Below, piece by piece: positions 1 to 5,630 of a stretch of 6,906 nt of DNA (the first letter of the stretch is position 1; every line of letters starts with the position of its first letter). The notes below the pieces were generated by a model. That model worked only from the letters and a program-made list of their open reading frames with translations. It searched no databases and was not told the DNA's origin. Position numbers and translations under genes: made by a program. Origin of the DNA: Alphaproteobacteria bacterium (GTDB taxonomy: Bacteria; Pseudomonadota; Alphaproteobacteria; Rhodobacterales; Rhodobacteraceae); the NCBI GenBank assembly GCA_003695135.1, contig RFIR01000389.1, positions 1 to 6,906 on the forward strand, written 5' to 3'.

Positions 1-752
1 ATCGCCCCCTCGGGGTCGACCAGCTGGGCGATCCAGCTGCCGCCCGGCACCTCCATCGCCTCGCGCATGACCTTCGCGCCCCGCCCTGTGGCCGCGGCGA
101 CCGCGGCATTGAGCGCGGGCACGGCGAAGTAGTAGAGCCAGAAGGGCGGGCCGTCATGCATCTTGGTCATCATGCCGCCGGCCATCTCCTCGCCACCGGC
201 CGAGAACATCCGGTAGGGGCCGGCCGGCGTGTCCATCTCGCCTGCCGCCTTCCAGTCGAAGACGGAGGTGTAGAAGTCGAAGGCCGCCTTGCCGTCGGTG
301 CCGTGCAGCTCGCGCCACGGGCAGATCGCGGGATCGCTGCGGCCGGTATTGGCCTCGTCCCCGCCCTCGAAATGCATCACCGCGATCGCCGCGCCCTGCG
401 GATCGGCCAGGGTGGCAAAGCGGCCCACCTGCGGAACCTCCATCGCCGGCACGATCACCTGTCCGCCCGCTTCCACGAAGGCAGCGACCGCGGCATCGGT
501 ATCATCGACATGCACGTAGCCGGTCCATGCCGGTCTCGCACCGCCGGCCTTCGCCTCGGCCGGCATCGCCATCAGGCCCGCCGCTGCGGTGTCGTCGTCC
601 CTGTGGAAGACCGTGTAGTCCATCCCGGGCATCTCGGACACTTTCGGCGTCCAGCCGGTCACCGCGGAATAGAAATCCGCCGCCGCGGCCGGATCCTCGC
701 TCAGAAGCTCGTACCAGACGAAGCCGTTCGCCGATCTCGATGCAGCCGTCAT
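1..752 (-). CDS. VOC family (glyoxalase-like) protein with two VOC modules, 3' end missing
   Basis: The reading frame starts at an ATG at 750-752 and stays open to the left edge, giving 250 residues without a stop; the gene is cut by the window. A clear GGAGG lies about 6 bases upstream of the ATG and fixes the start. The protein has two similar halves, roughly residues 9-127 and 143-250. Each starts with a W-x-E-L segment (WYEL at 13-16, WREL at 146-149), continues with FY followed by a G/D-W pair (FYSAVTGW, FYTSVFDW), and ends with a DP-x-GA motif (DPQGA 117-121, DPEGA 246-250). This is the tandem beta-alpha-beta-beta-beta layout of the VOC superfamily, most like the CFP30B/27-kDa-antigen-type group of about 260 residues, so only about 10 residues should be missing. 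The substrate cannot be read from sequence; glyoxalase, dioxygenase or binding roles all occur in the family. It follows the patatin gene on the same strand after a 103-bp gap. Confidence 0.88.
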   Translation of the reverse strand, partial: MTAASRSANGFVWYELLSEDPAAAADFYSAVTGWTPKVSEMPGMDYTVFHRDDDTAAAGLMAMPAEAKAGGARPAWTGYVHVDDTDAAVAAFVEAGGQVIVPAMEVPQVGRFATLADPQGAAIAVMHFEGGDEANTGRSDPAICPWRELHGTDGKAAFDFYTSVFDWKAAGEMDTPAGPYRMFSAGGEEMAGGMMTKMHDGPPFWLYYFAVPALNAAVAAATGRGAKVMREAMEVPGGSWIAQLVDPEGA

Positions 753-855
753 CACCACCTCCCTGTCCGTGCCATCGGCCGATCGCCGGCAGCGGGCGCC
801 GATGTTAGCGCATCGCCGGCGGTTTCCCCAGCCCGGATCGGGCCGCGGCGGACGA

Positions 856-2013
856 TCAGCCGACCGGCTCGGCCTGCGGCTCCAGGAACGCCTCGATCTC
901 GGCGCGCCGCGCCATGGCATCGGCATGGCCGAGATCGATCAGCTCGCCGACATAACCCGGCTCGAACATCAGATAGCTGGGCAGCACCCAGGGCGGCTTC
1001 CATGCGCGCATCACCCGCAGGAGCATCTGCACGGTGCGCGGCAGCTCCCTGAGATGCCGCTCGGCGACGTGACGGATATCCTCGCCCGGCCGGACCAGCA
1101 GCGCCTCGATGTGGCGTTCGCGGATTGCGTGCCGTTCGGCGGGCGGCAGATGCGCGAGCAGCCTGTTGATCCGCTCCAGCCGCTCGATATCGGCATCGAG
1201 CTGATCGTTGAACACGATGTCGAGCAGCTGGCCCGCGATCAGCCCGGCGGCGGGGTATTCGGCCGGCCCGTCACCCTCACCGTCATTGTCGATCACCCCG
1301 TCGCGGCTGGCGATGACGAACAGCCGCTCGGCGCCGAGATGAATGGCCGGGCTGAGCGGCGAGGTCTGCCTGAGCGCCCCGTCGCCGTAATAGGCATTGC
1401 CGATCGCCTGGGCGGGAAAGACCAGCGGCAGGGCGGTGGAGGCGATGATGTGATCGACCGACAGCGCGACCTCCTGCCCGGTTCGCCGCGCCCGCGCCCA
1501 GAGCGGGATGGTGCCCGCGGTGTCGAAGAAGGTGATCGACTGGCCGGTGCGATAGCAGGACGCGGTCACCGCCACCGCACGCAACACGCCGCGGCGCAGC
1601 GCGACGCGCATGGCGCGGAAATCGGCCTCCGATTCCAGAAGCTCGCGCAATGGCGTGATGTCGAGCAGCGAATCGGGCGGCGCCATGCCCAGCCGGCCGA
1701 AGGCGGCCGAGCCCGCCCAGGCCGCGACCCGCTTCATGATCGCCCGCACATCGGTGCGGTAGATCGATTCGCAATGCAGGCCCCGCCACAGCGCCTCCAG
1801 CCGCATGACCGCCCCGGTGAAGTCGAAGGGGCGCGAGGCGATGGCCATGGCATTGACCGCGCCCACCGAAACCCCGGTTATGATGTTGAACGGCGTCGCG
1901 CCGGGGCCTGCGATCTCGGCCACCGCCTTGAGCACGCCCACCTGATAGGCGCCGCGGGCACCGCCGCCGGACAGCACGAGGCCCGCGCCGGGGGTTCTGA
2001 TCCTTCTGTTCAT
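856..2013 (-). CDS. Patatin-like phospholipase family protein (serine lipid acyl hydrolase)
   Basis: This is a predicted lipid acyl hydrolase with a Ser-Asp dyad, about 385 residues from the chosen start. Numbering from the ATG at 2011-2013, the glycine-rich oxyanion loop GGGARGAY is at residues 16-23. The nucleophile elbow GVSVG holds Ser49, a variant of the more common GTSAG. The dyad aspartate is Asp211 in the YGDGA segment, followed by the typical hydrophobic strand ERLFVIASR. The segment LLDITPLRELL resembles the LLDNTPLRELL segment I recall from proteobacterial patatins of this size. No signal peptide or membrane helix is seen, so a cytoplasmic or peripheral-membrane enzyme is likely. 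The start is uncertain. ATGs at 2043 and 2124 are in frame and would add 10 or 37 residues that look unlike the family. None of the three has a well-spaced Shine-Dalgarno (GTGGAG touches the 2013 ATG), and I prefer 2013 because the family begins close to the GGG loop. The gene is divergent from the PQQ dehydrogenase. Confidence 0.9.
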   Translation of the reverse strand: MNRRIRTPGAGLVLSGGGARGAYQVGVLKAVAEIAGPGATPFNIITGVSVGAVNAMAIASRPFDFTGAVMRLEALWRGLHCESIYRTDVRAIMKRVAAWAGSAAFGRLGMAPPDSLLDITPLRELLESEADFRAMRVALRRGVLRAVAVTASCYRTGQSITFFDTAGTIPLWARARRTGQEVALSVDHIIASTALPLVFPAQAIGNAYYGDGALRQTSPLSPAIHLGAERLFVIASRDGVIDNDGEGDGPAEYPAAGLIAGQLLDIVFNDQLDADIERLERINRLLAHLPPAERHAIRERHIEALLVRPGEDIRHVAERHLRELPRTVQMLLRVMRAWKPPWVLPSYLMFEPGYVGELIDLGHADAMARRAEIEAFLEPQAEPVG

Positions 2014-2041
2014 CTCCACGCCGAGTTTGCCGGTCCGGGGC

Positions 2042-2070
2042 ATAATGCCCGATTTCCGCCGATTTGGCAC
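2042..2070 (-). promoter_or_regulatory. Possible promoter of the patatin gene
   Basis: On the minus strand, GTGCCA (2065-2070) and CATTAT (2042-2047) are separated by 17 bases. Each matches four of six bases of the sigma70 consensus. Transcription would begin near 2035, about 20 bases before the ATG at 2013, and this agrees with choosing the 2013 start over the upstream ATGs. The match is modest and could be chance. Confidence 0.25.
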
Positions 2071-2123
2071 CTCGGCGAACGCAAGCGCGCTCGAGGCCGC
2101 CCGATGCAACCGCGCCGGGATCA

Positions 2124-2136
2124 TGATCTTTGATCA
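2124..2136. promoter_or_regulatory. Small palindrome, possible operator in the divergent region
   Basis: TGATC-TTT-GATCA is a perfect 5-bp inverted repeat with a 3-base centre in a locally AT-richer patch. It ends 6 bases upstream of the candidate -35 box of the plus-strand promoter and lies between the two divergent genes. Position and symmetry would suit a transcription-factor site. The odd-length centre does not fit the CRP (TGTGA-N6-TCACA) or FNR (TTGAT-N4-ATCAA) consensus, so no regulator is assigned. Confidence 0.3.
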
Positions 2137-2142
2137 CAACCA

Positions 2143-2171
2143 TTGACGCCGTGAACGGGCCGCGACATTGT
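2143..2171 (+). promoter_or_regulatory. Candidate sigma70 promoter of the PQQ dehydrogenase
   Basis: A near-consensus -35 box TTGACG (2143-2148) is followed after exactly 17 bases by CATTGT (2166-2171), a weak -10 box. Transcription would start near 2178 and leave a leader of about 120 nt before the dehydrogenase ATG at 2298. That leader contains the 15-bp repeats described below. The good -35 box and ideal spacing argue for it; the poor -10 box argues for caution. Confidence 0.4.
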
Positions 2172-2190
2172 GCGGGTCTGGAGCAACGGC

Positions 2191-2265
2191 AAACCGGTGC
2201 GGGGCAGATCCGTGCAAGGCAGGCCGACACAGGGCGAACCGGCGCGAGGAAACCCGGCACACGGT
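2191..2265 (+). repeat. Degenerate 15-bp tandem repeat, five units, in the dehydrogenase leader
   Basis: Five consecutive 15-base units begin at 2191, 2206, 2221, 2236 and 2251. The first is AAACCGGTGCGGGGC and the fourth GAACCGGCGCGAGGA. Columns 5, 10, 13 and 14 (C, C, G, G) are identical in all five units, and columns 1, 4, 6 and 7 agree in four of five. A weaker copy may precede (2176-2190). The array lies between the candidate promoter and the Shine-Dalgarno of the dehydrogenase gene. Its period is a multiple of three and one frame stays open through it, so an upstream coding origin cannot be excluded. The expected signal peptide begins only at 2298, however, which makes a leader the better reading. 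Confidence 0.55.
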
Positions 2266-2297
2266 CCACCGCAGGCTCCGAAATCAGGGAGATTGCC

Positions 2298-3560
2298 ATG
2301 ACACGCAAAGGAAACCTTGTCGTTCTGCTGCTGAGCGGCCTTCTTGCCACGCCGCTTGCGGCCCAGGACAACATGAACCGGCTGCAGAACATGCAGCGCA
2401 CCGACGCCACCTTCACCTTCGTCGATCAGGACGGAAAGCGTGCCGAGGCGCTGCGCGACATCCTTCAGTACATCAACGTGCCCGAGGGCTTCGAGGTGAG
2501 CCTTTATGCCGTGGTGCCCGATGCCCGGTCGATGGCGCTTGCCCCGCAGGGCACGGTGCTCTTCGTCGGCACGCGCAAGGACAAGGTCTGGTCGGTGGTC
2601 GATCGCGATCGCGACCGGGTCGCCGACGAGGTGAAGGACTTCGCCCCGTCGATCACCTTCGACATTCCCAACGGCCCCTGCTTCTCGCCCGACGGCTTCC
2701 TCTACATCGCCGAGCGCAACCGCGTGCTGGTGTTCCCGGCGGCCGAGTTCTTCTTCGAGGGGCCCGACCCCGCGGTCGGCATAGTGGTCCCGCAGGGCAA
2801 GCTGATCCCGCCCGAGGAGGAGAGCTTCAACCACACCGCGCGGGTCTGCCGCATCGGGCCCGACGGCAAGCTCTACATCACGATCGGCCAGCCCCACAAC
2901 GTGCAGCCGGTCGAGAAGCTGGAGCTCTATGACCGTCTCGGCATCGGCGGCATCATCCGCATGAACACCGACGGCACGGGCCGCGAGGTCTACACCCGCG
3001 GCGTGCGCAACTCGGTCGGCATGGATTTCAACCCGGCCAATGGCGATCTGTGGTTCACCGACAACCAGGTCGACGGGATGGGCGACGACATCCCGCCGGG
3101 CGAGCTGAACCGGCAGACCGAACCGGGCCAGCATTTCGGCTTCCCGTGGACCAACTCGCAGGTCGAGATTCCGGCCTACAAGAACGTGCCGCGCCCCGAG
3201 GGCGTGGAATTCGTCGAGCCCCAGCTTCAGCTCACCGCCCATGCCGCCGATCTCGGCATGCGCTTCTACACCGGCAAGTCCTTCCCCGAGAAGTATCGCG
3301 GCGGCATCTTCTGGGCCCAGCACGGCTCGTGGAACCGCACCGTTCCGGTCGGCGCGCGGGTGATGTTCACCCAGCTTGACGAGGAAGGCAACGCGACCGG
3401 CGCCGAGGTGTTCGCCGATGGCTGGCTCAACGAGGAGACGGGCGAATATCGCGGCAGGCCGATGGACATCGCCTTCCTGCCCGATGGCTCGATGCTGGTC
3501 TCCGACGATTTCGCCGGCGCGATCTGGCGGATCGCCTACAATCCCAAGCCCGCCGAGTGA
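2298..3560 (+). CDS. Exported PQQ-dependent sugar dehydrogenase, sorbosone dehydrogenase-like
   Basis: The 420-residue protein is a predicted periplasmic beta-propeller dehydrogenase that would use pyrroloquinoline quinone to oxidise a sugar or other alcohol/aldehyde and pass electrons to a periplasmic acceptor. The ATG at 2298 is fixed by AGGGAG six bases upstream and by a signal peptide starting at residue 1 (MTRK, hydrophobic core 7-20, likely cleavage after Ala22). After VPEGFEVSLYAVVPDARSMA come repeated blade motifs such as GPDGKLYITIG (187-197) and LPDGSMLVSDD (394-404). Family landmarks are FNHTARV with His179 (probable catalytic base), RGVRNSVG with Arg237-Asn238 (PQQ contacts by analogy with soluble glucose dehydrogenase), LWFTDN (251-256), HFGFPW (279-284) and HGSWNR (342-347). 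Residues 102-110 have Asp at 102, 104, 106 and 110, a calcium-loop-like pattern. There is no CxxCH, so a separate cytochrome c must accept electrons. The substrate is unknown. The gene is divergent from the patatin gene and convergent with the cyclase. Confidence 0.9.
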   Translation: MTRKGNLVVLLLSGLLATPLAAQDNMNRLQNMQRTDATFTFVDQDGKRAEALRDILQYINVPEGFEVSLYAVVPDARSMALAPQGTVLFVGTRKDKVWSVVDRDRDRVADEVKDFAPSITFDIPNGPCFSPDGFLYIAERNRVLVFPAAEFFFEGPDPAVGIVVPQGKLIPPEEESFNHTARVCRIGPDGKLYITIGQPHNVQPVEKLELYDRLGIGGIIRMNTDGTGREVYTRGVRNSVGMDFNPANGDLWFTDNQVDGMGDDIPPGELNRQTEPGQHFGFPWTNSQVEIPAYKNVPRPEGVEFVEPQLQLTAHAADLGMRFYTGKSFPEKYRGGIFWAQHGSWNRTVPVGARVMFTQLDEEGNATGAEVFADGWLNEETGEYRGRPMDIAFLPDGSMLVSDDFAGAIWRIAYNPKPAE

Positions 3561-3582
3561 GGCAGCGGCGCCGAACCACCAT

Positions 3583-3608
3583 CCCCGGCGGGTCCCTGCC
3601 CGCCGGGG
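3583..3608. terminator. Perfect 10-bp hairpin between convergent genes, likely bidirectional terminator
   Basis: CCCCGGCGGG (3583-3592) and CCCGCCGGGG (3599-3608) pair perfectly around a 6-base TCCCTG loop. The hairpin lies 22 bases after the dehydrogenase stop and 59 bases beyond the cyclase stop, in the only gap between two convergent genes. No T tract follows on either strand, so it is not a textbook intrinsic terminator. It may act as a weak bidirectional terminator, a Rho-assisted site or an RNA 3'-end stabiliser. Confidence 0.55.
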
Positions 3609-3667
3609 CACCATCGACCGCCTCGGAATCGACCGCCGCGAAGGCGAGGGACGGGCGGGCGCGCCGC

Positions 3668-4927
3668 TCAGTCGCCGCCCTCGCCCGGATTGAGAAACCG
3701 CACCCGGTACGGTTTGGGGATGAAGAAGAGGTGGTCGTGCTCGTCGCCGGCGGCGATGTGGCAGTTCTGGCAGAATTCCACCCGCCCCGAACCGGGGCCG
3801 TTGGTGGTTCCGAACAGGGTTCCGTCGGGCAGGATCATGGTATAGCGCCAGTCCCGGCCTTCGGGATTGAAGCCCGGTTCCATCTTTTCCATCAGCGTCA
3901 GCGGCCCGGTGACCACGTCCCCGTTCTCGGTCACCTCGAAGGCGTCCTTGGCCAGGATCGAGCCCGCCGGCAGGGTCCCCGCCCGCCCGTAGAGACCATA
4001 GGCGCCGGCGCGCGCATTGGCATAGTTGTTGACATAGCGCCGGCCATGCGTTGCCGAAAGATAGGGCACGGTGTTGTAGCGCCGCCACCTGTAATAGGTC
4101 CCGGCGCTGGGATCGCCCGACTTGCGGTAGGCGGCCACCATGTCGTCGATGATCCGGTCATAGATGGTCAGGGCGTCGGCCTCGGACAGCTCGGCCGGAT
4201 TCTCGACCCGGAAATGGCGGGTGGGCACCGCGATATCGGGGATGGCCGCGAAATCCTCCGGCCGCGGCGCCTTTTGCAGCAGTCCCGACCACAGCCAGGC
4301 CGCAACGCCCCCCGCGAGCAGCAGCACCACGCCGGCCAGGGCCAGGGTCCGGCTGCGGCCGCCCAGCCGGGCCAGCGCCCGGCGCAAGGGGCGGACGTCC
4401 TCGGGCCGGGCAAGCACGCGATAGACGAGAACCGGCTCGGCGATGTGCCTGACCGAATACCTGCCAAGGCGCTCATAGCCGACCGGCACCTTGTTGCGCA
4501 CCTGCTGGTAGACCCCGTCGGCAATGCAGATCTCGCCGGCCGCGGCCAGGCCCTGCAGGCGGTCGGCAATGTTGACCCCGTCGCCGAAGAGATTGCCGTT
4601 CTCGACCATCACGTCGCCGAGATTGATCCCGATGCGGAACAGCATACGCCGCGCTTCGGGCAGATCGGCATTGAACCGCTCCAGCTCCTGCTGGATCTGC
4701 ACCGCGCAGCGTACCGCCTGGACGGGGCTGGGGAACTCGGCCATCACGCTGTCCCCGGCGCCGCCGAACACCCGGCCATTGTGGCGCGCAATCAGCCGGT
4801 CGATGATCTCGCGCGCCTGACGAAGCCGGGCCAGCGTGCCCTCCTCGTCCTCGCTCATCAGCCGGCTGTACCCGGCGACATCCGCCGCCAGGATCGTGGT
4901 CAGCCTGCGCTCCACCTCCCTTTCCAT
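3668..4927 (-). CDS. Class III nucleotide cyclase fused to a membrane helix and a periplasmic cytochrome P460 domain
   Basis: The 419-residue protein joins two known domains. Residues 8-170 are a class III adenylate/guanylate cyclase catalytic domain: metal-binding Asp16 (AADVAGYS) and Asp59 (GGAGDSVMAEF), purine-site Asp116, and transition-state Asn119 and Arg123 (GDGVNIADRL). The usual adenine-specifying lysine, four residues before Asp59, is Gly55. A basic stretch (182-193, LRRALARLGGRS) and one hydrophobic helix (about 195-215) follow, predicting cyclase inside and C-terminus outside. Residues 225-415 match the cytochrome P460 family: YRWRRYNTVPYL, GRRYVNNYA, LPAGSILAKDAF with Lys327, GRDWRYTMILPDG, then the haem c motif CQNCH (386-390) and a DHLFF tail. 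In Nitrosomonas P460 the lysine in an equivalent ILVKE segment crosslinks to haem. An in-frame TAG lies 15 bases before the ATG, so the start is ATG 4927 or GTG 4915; neither has a well-spaced Shine-Dalgarno. Domain calls are firm; ligand, product and target are unknown. Confidence 0.9.
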   Translation of the reverse strand: MEREVERRLTTILAADVAGYSRLMSEDEEGTLARLRQAREIIDRLIARHNGRVFGGAGDSVMAEFPSPVQAVRCAVQIQQELERFNADLPEARRMLFRIGINLGDVMVENGNLFGDGVNIADRLQGLAAAGEICIADGVYQQVRNKVPVGYERLGRYSVRHIAEPVLVYRVLARPEDVRPLRRALARLGGRSRTLALAGVVLLLAGGVAAWLWSGLLQKAPRPEDFAAIPDIAVPTRHFRVENPAELSEADALTIYDRIIDDMVAAYRKSGDPSAGTYYRWRRYNTVPYLSATHGRRYVNNYANARAGAYGLYGRAGTLPAGSILAKDAFEVTENGDVVTGPLTLMEKMEPGFNPEGRDWRYTMILPDGTLFGTTNGPGSGRVEFCQNCHIAAGDEHDHLFFIPKPYRVRFLNPGEGGD

Positions 4928-5006
4928 GGCACCGGGAGTCTAGCAGCAGCCGGGTGGCGCGACGATGCCGGTAGCGCCGAAGTGAAGGCCCGGTGATGAG
5001 GCAGGG

Positions 5007-5025
5007 CGGCACCCCCCTGGTGCCG
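5007..5025 (-). terminator. Hairpin just after the decarboxylase beta gene, possible terminator
   Basis: CGGCACC (5007-5013) and GGTGCCG (5019-5025) form a perfect 7-bp stem with a 5-base loop, starting five bases past the beta-chain stop in the direction of transcription. No U-rich tract follows. If it ends the transcript, the cyclase downstream (start at 4927) is expressed from its own promoter. If not, the cyclase could be the third gene of the unit. Confidence 0.4.
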
Positions 5026-5030
5026 ACACC

Positions 5031-5630
5031 TCAGTTCGGGCCGAGGCCGAGATGGGCGCGGAAGCGGTTCTTGATGAAGACCGCATCGCGCGGCGGCAGG
5101 GAGCGGGGCGGCGTGCTGGCCTCGATCTTCAGCACGAAAAGCCGCGGCCCCTGCGCCGGCCTGCGCAGCTCGGCGCAGAGCGCATCGACCTCATCGAGAC
5201 GGGTCAGGCTGCGCGCGGCGGCGAACCCCGCCGCCGCGGCGCATGCAGCCAGATCGAGGCCCAGCCCGGTATGGCTGGCCTGCATCCCGGTCTCGCCATA
5301 GCGCTGGTTGTCGAGCACGAGGATGTCGAGATTGGCCGGGCGGGCGACGGCGATGGTGGCGAGCGCGCCCAGGGCCATCAGCATCTCGCCATCGCCGGTG
5401 ATGACCATCACCCGCCTTTCGGGCTGCGCCTGTGCCAGTCCGAGCCCGACAAGCGCCGCGCCGCCCATCGCACCCCAGAGATAGTAATTGGCCTCGCTGT
5501 CGTAATGGGCGTGCACGTCATAGGTGGGCGAGCCCAGCCCGGTGACCACCAGCGCGTCGCCGCGGGCATCGAGCAGCTTCGCCACCGCCGCGCGGCGGTC
5601 CATCGCCCCATCCGCCATGACGCTTACCAT
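5031..5630 (-). CDS. Thiamine-diphosphate decarboxylase, beta (cofactor-binding) chain, sulfopyruvate decarboxylase ComE-like
   Basis: This 199-residue protein is the C-terminal half of a split thiamine-diphosphate enzyme. The cofactor motif begins with GDG at 79-81 and ends with DN at 107-108, in place of the usual NN. It is followed by QRYGETGMQASHT (109-121), a pattern typical of the sulfopyruvate and phosphonopyruvate decarboxylase group. NYYLWGAMGGAALVGLGLA (48-66) matches the family's segment before the diphosphate site. The partner half is the next gene upstream; the ATG at 5630 overlaps its stop by 7 bases, and AGGAAGGA directly precedes it. An ATG at 5618 (MADGAMDRR) is a possible alternative. 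The chain should combine with the alpha chain to decarboxylate a 2-oxo acid in the cytoplasm. Sulfopyruvate (to sulfoacetaldehyde) is the best guess, phosphonopyruvate the main alternative. No other sulfonate or phosphonate gene is in view, so the substrate is inference while the enzyme class is firm. Confidence 0.85.
   Translation of the reverse strand: MVSVMADGAMDRRAAVAKLLDARGDALVVTGLGSPTYDVHAHYDSEANYYLWGAMGGAALVGLGLAQAQPERRVMVITGDGEMLMALGALATIAVARPANLDILVLDNQRYGETGMQASHTGLGLDLAACAAAAGFAAARSLTRLDEVDALCAELRRPAQGPRLFVLKIEASTPPRSLPPRDAVFIKNRFRAHLGLGPN

Noticed and set aside
782..820. Direct repeat ATCGCCGGC at 782-790 and 812-820 between the VOC and patatin genes
   Set aside because: Only nine bases of GC-rich sequence, with no further similarity around them; likely chance.
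802..830. Possible promoter for the VOC gene on the minus strand (TGGGGA, 17 bases, TAACAT)
   Set aside because: The -10-like box matches four of six bases but the -35-like box only three, which is too weak to annotate.
769..2133. Plus-strand open frame of 454 codons opposite the patatin gene
   Set aside because: It is rich in Arg, His, Pro and Gly, as expected for the antisense of a high-GC gene. The minus strand carries the full set of patatin motifs.
2130..2297. In-frame upstream extension of the PQQ dehydrogenase from a TTG at 2130
   Set aside because: The signal peptide begins at the ATG at 2298, which has a well-placed AGGGAG. The extension would bury it behind 56 residues of arginine- and glycine-rich low-complexity sequence.
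2601..2618. Short GATCGC repetition inside the dehydrogenase gene
   Set aside because: It encodes the Asp-Arg-Asp-Arg-Asp segment of a calcium-loop-like motif and is explained by coding.
2121..4088. Long minus-strand open frame of 655 codons opposite the dehydrogenase
   Set aside because: It opposes a well-supported gene and continues out of frame through the P460 part of the cyclase gene. Its composition is that of a GC-rich shadow frame, with no family signature.
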